Origin: CAVTYH01 sp963738835
GTDB taxonomy: Bacteria; Planctomycetota; Planctomycetia; Pirellulales; JADZDJ01
NCBI GenBank assembly: GCA_963738835.1
Contig: CAVTYH010000009.1
Location: 496,001 to 560,000 of the forward strand
DNA: 64,000 nt
Reading direction: 5' to 3'
Shown here: positions 53,320-62,488 of the stretch, in pieces
Layout: each line of letters opens with the position of its first letter
How positions within the stretch are numbered: the first letter of the stretch is position 1
Notes under the pieces: generated by a model
Database searches by the model: none
What the model was told of the DNA's origin: nothing
What the model saw: the letters and a program-made list of their open reading frames with translations, nothing else
Position numbers and translations under genes: made by a program

Positions 53320-56300
53320 TCATACATTCTCCGTCGGCAGCCGCAGATTGAACCGCTCTTGCACCGTCGCCAACCACTCCAGCGGCGGCCAAGCGTAGGG
53401 GCGGAATTTTTCCAGGCGGCCTTCTTCTTCGTTCTGGAAAATGGCAACATGCGGGCCGAGGCGGCTGGCCAGTGGGGTGTCGATCAGGTGGCTGCTGTCG
53501 TTGGCGCTCATTTGCATCAGCACCCGCAAAGCGAATTCGCGCAAAGCGTGCCGGTCGAAACAACGATTGACGGAGTTCAAAGAATCGCACCACACGAGCG
53601 AATACACGCCGACGGCCGGACCGTCGCGGAGAATCGTGCCGAGCAGTTGCGACGGTGTTGCCGGCTTATCGCCCCCAAAAGAAAAGCCTAAATCGCTTTC
53701 ATCGCGCCGCAGGTCGCGGAAGCGGCCCGCATCGCAAAGGAACAGATAAGTGGCCGGCCCCGGTGGTTCATCCGGCAGTTGCCGTCGTTCGACTTCGCGC
53801 GCCAGATCTGCAAGCAGCACTGGCAACTCGCGGCGTCCTGCGGTTTGCAACGGTTGCGGCAACACCGGAGATAAGGATGCCAGACCACCGCGAAAATCGG
53901 CCAATAGACGATCGATTGGCAATTCCGTCGGCCGGTCGTGTTCCAAAACATAAAACTGAGCCGGGCTGCCGGCTGCGGATCCCGACGATGACGTGATGCC
54001 CGCCGTAGCCGGGCGGTGCTGTGCAGCCAGGCTAACCATGGCCGAGGCGAACATGCTCATGGCAATTTCGGCGCGCTGACCGACAACCAGCAAATTGCTA
54101 CCGCTCTGCGGACGCAGCAGCGCGGCAGTCGGATCTTTGATGGCAATCGCCTCGCCGAGCCAGGCATGCACGGGGGTGGATTGCACTGGCCAATCGACAG
54201 CACGCAACAGGTCACCCAGTTGTCGATTTCGGCGAATGTCGGCGGGCAAATTGCCTTCAAAAACAATTTGCGGCGGCGGCGAGGCAATTTCCTTCGCCAC
54301 CAGCCGTTTTTGCGCTAACTCGTGAAGTGCCTGCAAATACTCCTCGCGGCGCGAATCTGAAAGCCAAACCACCTGGAACGGGTGGTTACCCTGAATCAGG
54401 CCGTTAGCATCATTGTAAATCGCCTCTCCGGGGCGTGAAAGCAGTCGGGCCGCAGAATTCTCTTCGCTGAGAATCAAATGCGCATCGGCCTCACTGCATT
54501 GCAGCGCAATTCGCACTGCCATTTGCCCAATGGTGCTGCGAGCCAAGCTATAAGCTCCGCCAAGAGTTTGCGAGCCTAGCATCACGTGCATTCCGAATGC
54601 ACGGCCTTGCCGCACTAGACGGTCCAAAAGCAGCGCGGCGTCTTGCGCCAGCTTATCGTCGTCGGTGAATAATTCTTGGAATTCGTCAACGATCAGCATG
54701 ATCCTCGGCATCGAACCAGCACCGGCCAAAGCCCGATACGCGGCGACATCTTGCACGCCGGCATCGCGAAACAGATCGCCACGGCGTTTGAGTTCGGCAT
54801 CAAGTTTTTCAATGACGCTCAGGCCAAATTCACGTTCGCTTTCGATCGCAATCACACGGGCGTGCGGCAAATTGTGGGTGGCATACGTTTTGAATTCCAC
54901 ACCTTTTTTGAAGTCAATCAGATACAGTTCAATCTGATCCGGGCTGTACATCAGCGCCAAATTAGTGACCAACGCATGCAACAACGTCGATTTGCCCGAG
55001 CCGGTCTTGCCGGCGACCAGCACATGTTGTGAAGTGCCTTCGCCAAGTTTCAGATACTGCAATTTCGTCGCACCGGCTCGTCCCAAGGGAACGGCCACGC
55101 CACGGCTGGTGTCGCCAGTCCACCACGCAGGTTTTTGCGGGGCCACGTAATCGAACGGCACTTCAACGCGCTTCGCTTCTTTTGCGCCGCGGCCAACCGT
55201 TTGCACAAGTTGCGTGAATTGCTCTTCGGCCGGCGGAGTTTCAAGCCACAGTGGATACTGCTGATAATCAGCATCGTTCCACTTGAATCCATGCCCTTCC
55301 CAAACCAATGTGGTGGCGTGCCGTTCGAGTTCTTTGATATCGAATCTCGGCGGCAGTGGCTGCTTAACATCGTTGACAATGAGCGTGTACACACCGCAAC
55401 GGGCGCCGCTGGTGGCGATGCTGGTGAGTCTTCGAGCCGCTGTCTCGGTGAAATTCACTGGAAAATTCGCCACGACCAGAATTCGGAACGGCTCGGCCAC
55501 TTCACCGGCGAAGGCGTTGTATTCGTCGATCGACTGGAATTCGTTGCGGAGATACTTTTGGATCACGTTCTCCATCTGTTCCGTGAGATCAGCCAATCGC
55601 TGCTCGATGTGCGTGGGCTCTGTCCAAATGCGGTTGGTCACCAACTGCTCGTCGTGGTCCGCCAGGTGCATGAAACCGGCAAAGTTTTCGCCTAAACCAA
55701 CCGGATCGATAATCGTGAATCGCACCTTGCTGGGTGGGATTGATGTGAGCATCCGCAGCATCAGCGATTGAACGGTTTCAATGGCCCGCGCGCGTCCTTC
55801 GCCAGAAGCCTTCAGCAAGAGCGAAGCGTTCTTGGGGAATGGCATCAATGCTGGCAGCTCGAATTTGGCCGGAATAAGGCCGTTCAGACGGTCATCGCTG
55901 GAAATTGCTCCTGGGATGGATTGCAGATCGACATGGAACTGCCCGAACCGCAATGTCGGCGGAGGGGCTGTGGGCGGTTGCCAATCGTCCCAGCGCGGAT
56001 CGTTCCAGGCCGGAAAAAAACGCCAACTTTCGCGGTGATTCTCTTCGATGGCAGCCTGAATTGTTGCGGCTCCGTTCCTCCAGCGATAGGCAAGGGCGGC
56101 GAATGAAGCGTCTCGCTCCTGCCGGGAAGCCGTCGTGGCCGTATCGAATTGTTGCTGGGCCGCCCGCAAGTTGCGCTGATAGCGCTCTTGGATTTCGTCC
56201 AGCCGTTTGGGATAGACGCTGTGTGCCTCGGCCAAGGCTGCATCACGGGTTTGATTTAATTCCGTTCGCTGACGATTGTGCGTGGCATTGGCTGATTCCA

Positions 56301-57339
56301 GCGATTCATCACGGCGGGTGGTAATCTCGGCGATCCGTTGTTCGAATTTATCGTTCGCAGCTTTGAGTTCGCGCTCCCGGCGATCCAAAATTCGCTGCTG
56401 CTCCGCCTTGCAGCGCTGCTTGGCTTGCGATCGAGCGGCCTGCCGAAGGTTTTCTCCTTCAACGAGGTTCTCGTACAGCGACTCGTACGGATCAGCAACT
56501 GCCGCCTGGGCCTTGCGATACAGCCAGATCCCACCGATGGTCGTAGCTAGAACTGTGGCACAACCGCCGACAATTAACCAGGTCCACGATTTACCGCCGA
56601 ATATTCCGAACGCAGTGCCGCACAGCACCGCAGCAATGACGAAAGCAATCCCGAAAGGCCAGCCGCCGACGAGCAGTTGCGGCCAGCGCAGCTGCTTAAG
56701 TGCTTCAAGTTGACCGATGGCGCCCCGAGTAAGTTCAGTCAGTTTAGGAATTGGCTCATTGATTTCCTTGGGCTGCGCATCTGAATCGCCCTCCGTTGCT
56801 ATAGATGCTTCTCGTGCTAACGGGGGCCGCTGCAATTGCCCCAGTCGACAGATGGCCAGGTATCGGTTTGCTAGATCGAAAGTTTGCAGCAGGACTCCAT
56901 GGATTGACCCGATCTCTTTTTTATCTTGTTCTAGCTGTATTTTCGGTGCACCCTGTGTGGCTTCGAAAACCGTGTTTGCTTCCCAGTTTTCCTCGCTCAG
57001 CTCTTTCTTTGCCCGGCGCAGCGCCGATTTGAAGTTCGATTGAGTATGCGCCAACCATTGCTGTAAGTCTTGTTCAGCAGCTGTATATCGTGCTCTGTAA
57101 TCGGACTGCGCCTTTTCGACTTCGGCAGCGTACTGGCGCTGTGTTGAGTCGCGATCCATTTGAAACCGCAGGATCGACGCTTGCCGGGCATCACTCAGCG
57201 CTTGCTGGATGCGCGCCGTGGCAGTTTCGAACTTGGACCGCATTTGGCGTTCGGCCAATTTGCGCTCGGCGGCCAGCCGATGCAACTCGGCCAGCATTTT
57301 CCGTTGACCAGCAGGCGAAAAACTCATGCTCACTCGCAT
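53320..57339 (-). CDS. EccC/FtsK-like triple-ATPase membrane protein
   Basis: A 1339-residue protein. Layout: coiled coil (about 10-140), two membrane helices (226-246, 252-274), a second coiled coil (285-430), then three FtsK/SpoIIIE-like units. Unit 1 (500-700) has a degenerate loop KASGEGRARA and VRFTIIDPVGLGENFAGF. Unit 2 (745-1010) is intact: Walker A VLVAGKTGSGKSTLLHAL (777-785), Walker B IMLIVDEFQELF (Asp885, Glu886). Unit 3 (1045-1320) has a degenerate loop LLVVGQRAEIAM. Two helices before three tandem ATPases is the layout of EccC/EssC of type VII secretion; the coiled coils are extra. It is last in a four-gene operon with two WXG-like genes. Start ATG 57339 (or 57327). A role in DNA pumping is the alternative. 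Confidence 0.8.
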   Translation of the reverse strand: MRVSMSFSPAGQRKMLAELHRLAAERKLAERQMRSKFETATARIQQALSDARQASILRFQMDRDSTQRQYAAEVEKAQSDYRARYTAAEQDLQQWLAHTQSNFKSALRRAKKELSEENWEANTVFEATQGAPKIQLEQDKKEIGSIHGVLLQTFDLANRYLAICRLGQLQRPPLAREASIATEGDSDAQPKEINEPIPKLTELTRGAIGQLEALKQLRWPQLLVGGWPFGIAFVIAAVLCGTAFGIFGGKSWTWLIVGGCATVLATTIGGIWLYRKAQAAVADPYESLYENLVEGENLRQAARSQAKQRCKAEQQRILDRRERELKAANDKFEQRIAEITTRRDESLESANATHNRQRTELNQTRDAALAEAHSVYPKRLDEIQERYQRNLRAAQQQFDTATTASRQERDASFAALAYRWRNGAATIQAAIEENHRESWRFFPAWNDPRWDDWQPPTAPPPTLRFGQFHVDLQSIPGAISSDDRLNGLIPAKFELPALMPFPKNASLLLKASGEGRARAIETVQSLMLRMLTSIPPSKVRFTIIDPVGLGENFAGFMHLADHDEQLVTNRIWTEPTHIEQRLADLTEQMENVIQKYLRNEFQSIDEYNAFAGEVAEPFRILVVANFPVNFTETAARRLTSIATSGARCGVYTLIVNDVKQPLPPRFDIKELERHATTLVWEGHGFKWNDADYQQYPLWLETPPAEEQFTQLVQTVGRGAKEAKRVEVPFDYVAPQKPAWWTGDTSRGVAVPLGRAGATKLQYLKLGEGTSQHVLVAGKTGSGKSTLLHALVTNLALMYSPDQIELYLIDFKKGVEFKTYATHNLPHARVIAIESEREFGLSVIEKLDAELKRRGDLFRDAGVQDVAAYRALAGAGSMPRIMLIVDEFQELFTDDDKLAQDAALLLDRLVRQGRAFGMHVMLGSQTLGGAYSLARSTIGQMAVRIALQCSEADAHLILSEENSAARLLSRPGEAIYNDANGLIQGNHPFQVVWLSDSRREEYLQALHELAQKRLVAKEIASPPPQIVFEGNLPADIRRNRQLGDLLRAVDWPVQSTPVHAWLGEAIAIKDPTAALLRPQSGSNLLVVGQRAEIAMSMFASAMVSLAAQHRPATAGITSSSGSAAGSPAQFYVLEHDRPTELPIDRLLADFRGGLASLSPVLPQPLQTAGRRELPVLLADLAREVERRQLPDEPPGPATYLFLCDAGRFRDLRRDESDLGFSFGGDKPATPSQLLGTILRDGPAVGVYSLVWCDSLNSVNRCFDRHALREFALRVLMQMSANDSSHLIDTPLASRLGPHVAIFQNEEEGRLEKFRPYAWPPLEWLATVQERFNLRLPTENV

Positions 57340-57551
57340 TCACGCTCAGCTCGGCTGAGCAATTCGGCCAATCGGCTAATCGCTTCCAAGGCGGCAGCGA
57401 TTTGCGGTTCCAGCGGATCGATATACGTTTCTTCGAATCGACGGCGATTTTGATCGTGCCAATGCTCCTTCGTATCTTCCCAATGGAGACGCAGTGCCTT
57501 GTGGGCTGATGCAATTTTGGCGGCGCCGGTTGTCAAATCTGCAATTCTCAC
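57330..57551 (-). CDS. WXG100-like small helical protein (B)
   Basis: A 73-residue protein that should form a helical hairpin. Around the turn it reads EHWHDQNRRRFEETYID: Trp31, Asp33 and Phe39 match the W-x-G ... F (+8) spacing of WXG100/ESAT-6 proteins, with Asp in place of Gly. The same text pattern occurs in the gene at 58290-58562 (WRDQEHQRF). It starts with GTG 57551, overlapping the upstream stop as GTGA, and its own stop overlaps the ATPase gene start; both overlaps indicate translational coupling. WXG100 proteins are substrates and cofactors of EccC-type ATPases. No symbol is justified. Confidence 0.55.
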   Translation of the reverse strand: MRIADLTTGAAKIASAHKALRLHWEDTKEHWHDQNRRRFEETYIDPLEPQIAAALEAISRLAELLSRAERECE

Positions 57552-58189
57552 GATGTTGCTGCCCCCGCGCTCTTTTGCGCCGCCTCTTCGTTGTCTGAAC
57601 GCTCGGTTGCTGTTCCGCCTTCAGGTGTTCTTGCCTCGTCTGTCGATCGAGCCATTGAACCTTCGGCGTTAGCGCCAACGAGGTCTTCCCATTTAATTGC
57701 GGCCGGAGCATTGGTCGCTGCGTAATGTTCCAAGGAGGTGCTCATCCGTTCCAGCAAGGCCATGGCACGCGGAACATCTCCGTCAAGAATCATCAGCAAC
57801 TGCTGAATGGGACCGTGGAATTTATGAACAGCCTGTTGTACGGACCGGCTCCATTGCTTGGCTGCCTGTAGTTTGCGTTCGGCGTGCTCTAGCCGGCGCT
57901 TTGCTGCTTCTAGGACTTTTTTTTCCTGAGCACACGAAGGGGTGTAATCGCCGATTCGTTTGAACGTTCGGCTGTTGTTTAAATCGTCTCGCGCTCGCGC
58001 AACGGCATCTTGGCTGCGGCGGACTTCAGCCTCCCAGAATTGTGGCCGGTCATGGGTAAACCAATCGACCGCTCGATGCGTTTCAATTTCAAGATCCGCA
58101 AGGGCCCGATGGGCTTCAGCCGCGAATATCGCCAAGGCTGCGCGGAAATCGACCAGCACTGCGACGTCGGTGACTCGGGCTTCGGACAT
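57548..58189 (-). CDS. Coiled-coil protein of the ATPase/WXG-like operon
   Basis: A 213-residue soluble protein. Residues 10-140 are almost wholly helical, with heptad-like charge patterns (FWEAEVRRSQDAVARARDDL, EKKVLEAAKRRLEHAERKLQ); a second helical part reaches about residue 165 (GDVPRAMALLERMSTSLEHY). The last 45 residues are a disordered-looking tail rich in A, E, S, T and G. There is no signal peptide or membrane helix. The size and long antiparallel helices recall LXG-type N-terminal domains or T7SS chaperone-like partners, but I cannot place it in a family. It ends overlapping the WXG-like gene by four bases and begins 100 bases after the first WXG-like gene. Confidence 0.6.
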   Translation of the reverse strand: MSEARVTDVAVLVDFRAALAIFAAEAHRALADLEIETHRAVDWFTHDRPQFWEAEVRRSQDAVARARDDLNNSRTFKRIGDYTPSCAQEKKVLEAAKRRLEHAERKLQAAKQWSRSVQQAVHKFHGPIQQLLMILDGDVPRAMALLERMSTSLEHYAATNAPAAIKWEDLVGANAEGSMARSTDEARTPEGGTATERSDNEEAAQKSAGAATS

Positions 58190-58289
58190 CCGATCGCTCC
58201 GGATTCAGGAGTCAGTGATCAGCTCATCCACACAGACTTGTCCGACACTTGCATTTCAGGCGCGAGGCTGATGGCCAATCGCTTCACAG

Positions 58290-58562
58290 TTACCGCTGCT
58301 GTAAATATTCTTCGATCCGTTCCGCTTTGCGCAACAGATAAGGGATGTACTGATTCGTCGCTTCCACGAAGTGAGCCATGGTGCGCAACTGCTGTTCGAA
58401 CTCTTCAATGAACCGCTGATGTTCCTGATCGCGCCAGGTGGCTCCCAGCGATGTCAGTTGCCGCTGAGAATTCTGCATTTGAGTGAGCATCTCGCTGCTG
58501 AAGTGCTTCAAATGCTGCACGAAGCGACGCAGTTCAACCGGATCGACAATTGCCTGGGGCAT
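58290..58562 (-). CDS. WXG100-like small helical protein (A)
   Basis: A 90-residue, all-helical protein. Helix 1 covers about residues 8-37, the turn reads LGATWRDQEHQRF with Trp43, Asp45 and Phe51, and helix 2 runs to the C-terminus. Size, two-helix form and W-x-[GD]-x5-F spacing correspond to WXG100 proteins. ATG 58562 (MPQAIVDP) is preferred to the longer frame reaching 58667. It is the first gene of the minus-strand operon, divergent from dnaG. Being leaderless, it would depend on the ATPase for export, if it is exported at all. Confidence 0.6.
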   Translation of the reverse strand: MPQAIVDPVELRRFVQHLKHFSSEMLTQMQNSQRQLTSLGATWRDQEHQRFIEEFEQQLRTMAHFVEATNQYIPYLLRKAERIEEYLQQR

Positions 58563-58656
58563 AAATCGATGCCTCTTGCCAGTGATAAGAGAGTTCCATC
58601 CTGAGCCTTCTTCCATCATATCGTTTGTAACGTGGCGAGACACGCATCCGCCGCAC

Positions 58657-58684
58657 AATTTATCCATTTGCCTGCAATTTTCAA
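58657..58684 (-). promoter_or_regulatory. Candidate promoter of the ATPase/WXG-like operon
   Basis: On the minus strand TTGAAA (58684-58679), 16 bases, TAAATT (58662-58657), about 95 bases before the first gene. Moderate match. Confidence 0.35.
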
Positions 58685-58709
58685 CGAAATGGGTACCGTA
58701 TTTGTCGGC

Positions 58710-58739
58710 TTGACCCAGCGAATCGCGACGCGCTATAAT
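58710..58739 (+). promoter_or_regulatory. dnaG-rpoD promoter
   Basis: TTGACC (58710-58715), 18 bases, TATAAT (58734-58739): a near-consensus sigma70 promoter about 135 bases before dnaG. The leader between contains two G/C-rich hairpins (around 58762-58792 and 58805-58820). No rpsU lies here. Confidence 0.7.
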
Positions 58740-58875
58740 CGGTCACTGCTATGGATGGCAAGGCCGGTTTCTTCTTACACCAGGAACCGGCAGAATGGGT
58801 CAGGGTGGGCCCTGCGGGCCGGCTTCATTGCCGACCCGGTGAGCCGCCTTGTCCCGCACCGCAAAGGAGTTGCCG

Positions 58876-60728
58876 GTGTCTATTGCTGCTTCGTACGACG
58901 CCAAGGAGCGCATCCGCCAGGCGATTGATGTCGTCGAACTGGTAGGCAGTTACCTTCAGCTGCGCCGTGAGGGCCGCAACTACAAGGCGTTGTGTCCATG
59001 GCACAATGATTCTCGCCCCAGCCTGCATGTAAATCCAGAACGGCAATCATTCAAATGCTGGGTGTGTAACATCGGCGGCGACATCTTCAGCTTCATGATG
59101 AAGATGGAGAATGTCGAGTTTCCGCAAGCGTGAGAAATGCTGGCTGAGCGTGCCGGGATTGAATTGAAACCGGCGCGAGTCGGCAGTAGCAGTAGTGGTG
59201 GAGTAGAGGTCGACCAAAAGAAATCGCTCTATCAGGCAATGGCTTGGGCCGAAGAGCAATTTCATCAGTGTTTGCTAACCGCACCGGAAGCCGAACCGGC
59301 GCGGCGCTATTTAGAAGAGCGTCAAATCTCGGCCGAGAGCATCCGCCGATTTCGCCTGGGCTTCGCACCGGACCGCTGGGATTGGTTGCTGAAGCAGGCC
59401 CTTTCGACCAATATCTTGCCGAAGACTCTGGAAACCGTCGGCTTGGTGGTTCGCAAGCAAGACGGTCCTGGACACTACGATCGATTCCGCGGTCGGGTGT
59501 TGTTTCCGATTCGCGATGTGCAGGGCCGGCCAGTGGCTGTGGGCGGGCGCATTTTGCCGCAATTGGCGGCCGAGAATCCGGCGAAATATATCAACTCGCC
59601 GGAAACGCCGCTGTTTTCCAAAAGCAGCATGCTGTATGCATTGGATTCGGCTCGCGACTTGATGGGCCACAGCCGCGTGGCCGTCGTCATGGAAGGTTAC
59701 ACCGATACGATTATCGCGCGGCAGTTTGGCTTCGAAAATACGGTGGCCATACTCGGAACCGCACTCGGGGAACGTCACATCCGGCTATTGCGCCGCTTTG
59801 CCGATTCAATCACGCTGGTGTTGGATGGCGATGAAGCCGGTCAGCACGGACCAACGAAATCTTGAGTCTGTTCATTGCGGAGCAGGTCGATTTGCGAATT
59901 GTAACGCTGCCGGAGAATCTTGATCCCGCCGATTTCCTGCTTCAGCGCGGGCCCAATGCGTTTCGGGAGTTTTTCGACGGAGCCATGGATGCACTGGAGC
60001 ACAAGCTAAGAACGATGCGGCAGAAACTTGGTCCAAGCCCAACGACGCATCAAATCAACGTGGCAATTGAGGAAATGCTGCTCTCGTTAGCCCGCGCGCC
60101 GCGGTTGCAATCGGGCACGTCCGCCCAATCTCGCTTGCGAGAGCATCAGGTATTGGCACGACTGTCACGTCAATTCAACGTTGCGGAAGAAGAGCTTCGT
60201 TTGCGGCTGAGCGATCTGCGGCGGCGATCCACGCCACGAACGGACCAAACGAATGCGTCGGATTCGCCTGTAGAAATTATCGAGCCACTTTCCGCTTTGG
60301 AACGCGAGCTTTTGGAAATCATCCTGTTGGAACCTGAGGCGGTGCCGGCGGCGGCTGAAGTTATTCAAATTGAGCAGCTTGAATCGTCCATAGCTCGCCG
60401 CATATTTACCCGTTGCTGCGAATTGAGCTGTGCCGGAACCACGCCCGAGTTCAGCCGTCTGCTTTTGGAATTCGACGAGCCGGTGGTAAAAAGTCTGCTG
60501 GTGGATTTGGATGAGCAAGGACGGTCTAAAACTTCGGCTGAACCAGCGGCGCAATTGCGCGACCTGCTCGATGTGTTTCGCCGCCAGCAACACGGAAAGT
60601 CGCTGGACGAGCAAGCCCAGGGTTTGCGCGAAAGCCAGTTGGGCGCCGACGATGAACTATCCATCCTAAATCAATTGATCGACCAAGAGCGAACACGGCA
60701 AGGAATTTCTTCACCCATGGAGGGGTGA
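58876..60728 (+). CDS. dnaG: DNA primase, in-frame TGA and one frame break
   Basis: Primase that lays RNA primers for replication, about 617 residues after repair. The CHC2 zinc finger is Cys40, His43, Cys61, Cys64 (CPWHNDSRPSL, then FKCWVC). The Toprim catalytic core has RVLFPIRDVQGRPVAVGGRI, VVMEGYTDTIIARQFG and LVLDGDEAGQ. A helicase-binding-like C-terminal region ends at 60728. The TGA at 59131-59133 stands where an Arg (CGA) fits in FPQA-x-EMLAERAGIE. A frame break near 59845 is healed by one G (QRRTNEILSLFIAEQ). The GTG at 58876 has AAAGGAG seven bases upstream. It is followed by rpoD 100 bases later, the conserved macromolecular-synthesis pair. Confidence 0.93.
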
Positions 60729-60827
60729 GAGCCTTGCCACGGTCGGCAGCGACTCCCGCAATTTGTCGCCGTCGACCTGGTGGTTGTTGTTCCAGCGCGT
60801 CTGCAAATAGACGCGGAGGAGGATCCC

Positions 60828-62474
60828 GTGGAACATTCGGACAAGGACCTGAACGAGCTCGTTGCGAAAGGTAAGTCGCAAGGTTATCTAACCTATGACG
60901 AGGTGAACGCCTATTTACCTGATGAAGCAGTCAATCCCGAGAAGCTTGATAATTTGCTGATGGCATTGGATGAAGCGGGAATCGAGTTGCTGACCGATCC
61001 GCCTGCCGACAGCCCAGAGTCGCTCGAAGCCAAGAAACCGGTTGTCGACGCAGTAGAAGAAGCGCTGACTTTGTCGGCCGAAGAGTTGCCAAAGCTCAGC
61101 GACGATCCGGTGCGGATGTATCTGAGTCAGATGGCGGTGATTCCGTTGCTGACGCGCGAACAGGAAATCTCGTTGGCTAAGAAAATCGAGGTGACCCGCA
61201 AGCGATTCCGTCGCTCGGTGTTGGGCTGCAACTTCGCCATGCAGGCCACCATTGACACGCTCGATAAAGTTCACAAAGGCGTGCTGCCGTTTGATCGTAC
61301 GATTAAGGTTTCGCTGACGGAGCGGCTCACAAAAGACCAGATTTTGGCCCGCATGCCGCACAACCTGAAAACGCTTCGGCATCTGTTGGCTCAAAATCGG
61401 GACGATTTTCGCAAGCTCATTCGCCATAGCACGCCGAGGGGGGAATGGGTTGAAGCGCGGCGACGCTTTTGTCGTCGCCGTCGAAAGGCCTTGCAATTGG
61501 TTGAAGAATTGAGTCTTCGTACTCGTCGCGTCCAGCCGCTGGTCCGGCAGTTGCGTGAGTTTTCTCAGCGGATGGATTTGCTTCGTCTGCGAATCAAAGA
61601 GTTCGCCAACGACGAGGGCGTCGCCGATACTCGAAATCAATTCCGCCGAGAGCTTCGCGATCTGATGGTGCTCACGCTAGAAAGCCCCCGCAGTTTGCGA
61701 AATCGGCTCGAGGTCGTGATCCGCCAATTCTCCGACTACGAGCATGTGAAGCGACAGCTTTCCAGCGGTAACTTGCGGCTGGTGGTTAGCATCGCCAAAA
61801 AGTATCGTAACCGTGGGCTGAGCTTTCTGGATTTGATTCAAGAAGGCAACACCGGCTTGATGAGAGCGGTCGACAAGTACGAGTACCGTCGTGGTTTCAA
61901 ATTCAGCACGTATGCCACGTGGTGGATTCGCCAGGCCATTACCCGCGCCATTGCCGATCAGGCCCGCACCATCCGCATTCCGGTGCATATGATCGACGTG
62001 CTCTCCAAACTTCGAAATGTCGCCAAGCGGCTGCAACAGCAACTGGGGCGTGAACCGACGACCGAAGAAATCTCGGCCGGTTGCGATGTGAGTCTGGAGG
62101 AAACCCGCCGAGTTCTCAACATCGGTCGCCATCCGGTCAGTCTCGATCGGCCGGTCGGCGAAAGCGAAGACAGCAGCTTCGGCGAATTCATTGAAGATGC
62201 CGGGAGCGAAAGCCCGGTACACACCGCCAGCAACGGGCTGTTGCGGCAGAAGATCGAATCGCTTTTGAAGACACTTACGTACCGCGAGCGGGAAATCATC
62301 CGCCTCCGTTACGGCCTGGGCGATGGTTACACGTACACGCTGGAAGAAGTCGGCCGCATTTTCAAAGTCACCCGCGAGCGTGTGCGGCAGATTGAGGCCA
62401 AGGCCGTGAAAAAGCTGCAACATCCCGTGAGGAGCAAACATCTTGAAGGGTTTTTGACCGGCGTGGCAAGCTGA
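60828..62474 (+). CDS. rpoD: RNA polymerase primary sigma factor (RpoD/SigA)
   Basis: Sigma70 group 1, 548 residues. It has an acidic region 1.1-like N-terminus, region 1.2 (DDPVRMYLSQMAVIPLLTRE), a spacer of about 170 residues with basic R-rich segments, regions 2.1-2.4 (LVVSIAKKYRNRGLSFLDLI, YATWWIRQAITRAIADQART), region 3 and region 4.2 (TLEEVGRIFKVTRERVRQIE). The GTG at 60828 is supported by GGAGGAGG five bases before it; the frame is open further upstream without sigma character. It is linked to dnaG and followed by a strong terminator. Confidence 0.95.
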   Translation: MEHSDKDLNELVAKGKSQGYLTYDEVNAYLPDEAVNPEKLDNLLMALDEAGIELLTDPPADSPESLEAKKPVVDAVEEALTLSAEELPKLSDDPVRMYLSQMAVIPLLTREQEISLAKKIEVTRKRFRRSVLGCNFAMQATIDTLDKVHKGVLPFDRTIKVSLTERLTKDQILARMPHNLKTLRHLLAQNRDDFRKLIRHSTPRGEWVEARRRFCRRRRKALQLVEELSLRTRRVQPLVRQLREFSQRMDLLRLRIKEFANDEGVADTRNQFRRELRDLMVLTLESPRSLRNRLEVVIRQFSDYEHVKRQLSSGNLRLVVSIAKKYRNRGLSFLDLIQEGNTGLMRAVDKYEYRRGFKFSTYATWWIRQAITRAIADQARTIRIPVHMIDVLSKLRNVAKRLQQQLGREPTTEEISAGCDVSLEETRRVLNIGRHPVSLDRPVGESEDSSFGEFIEDAGSESPVHTASNGLLRQKIESLLKTLTYREREIIRLRYGLGDGYTYTLEEVGRIFKVTRERVRQIEAKAVKKLQHPVRSKHLEGFLTGVAS

Positions 62475-62488
62475 AAAAATGAGCGAAA

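Noticed and set aside
59131..59133. Genetic code change or selenocysteine at TGA
   Set aside because: TGA ends many other genes of the window, and no selenocysteine insertion structure or conserved Sec position exists in DnaG.
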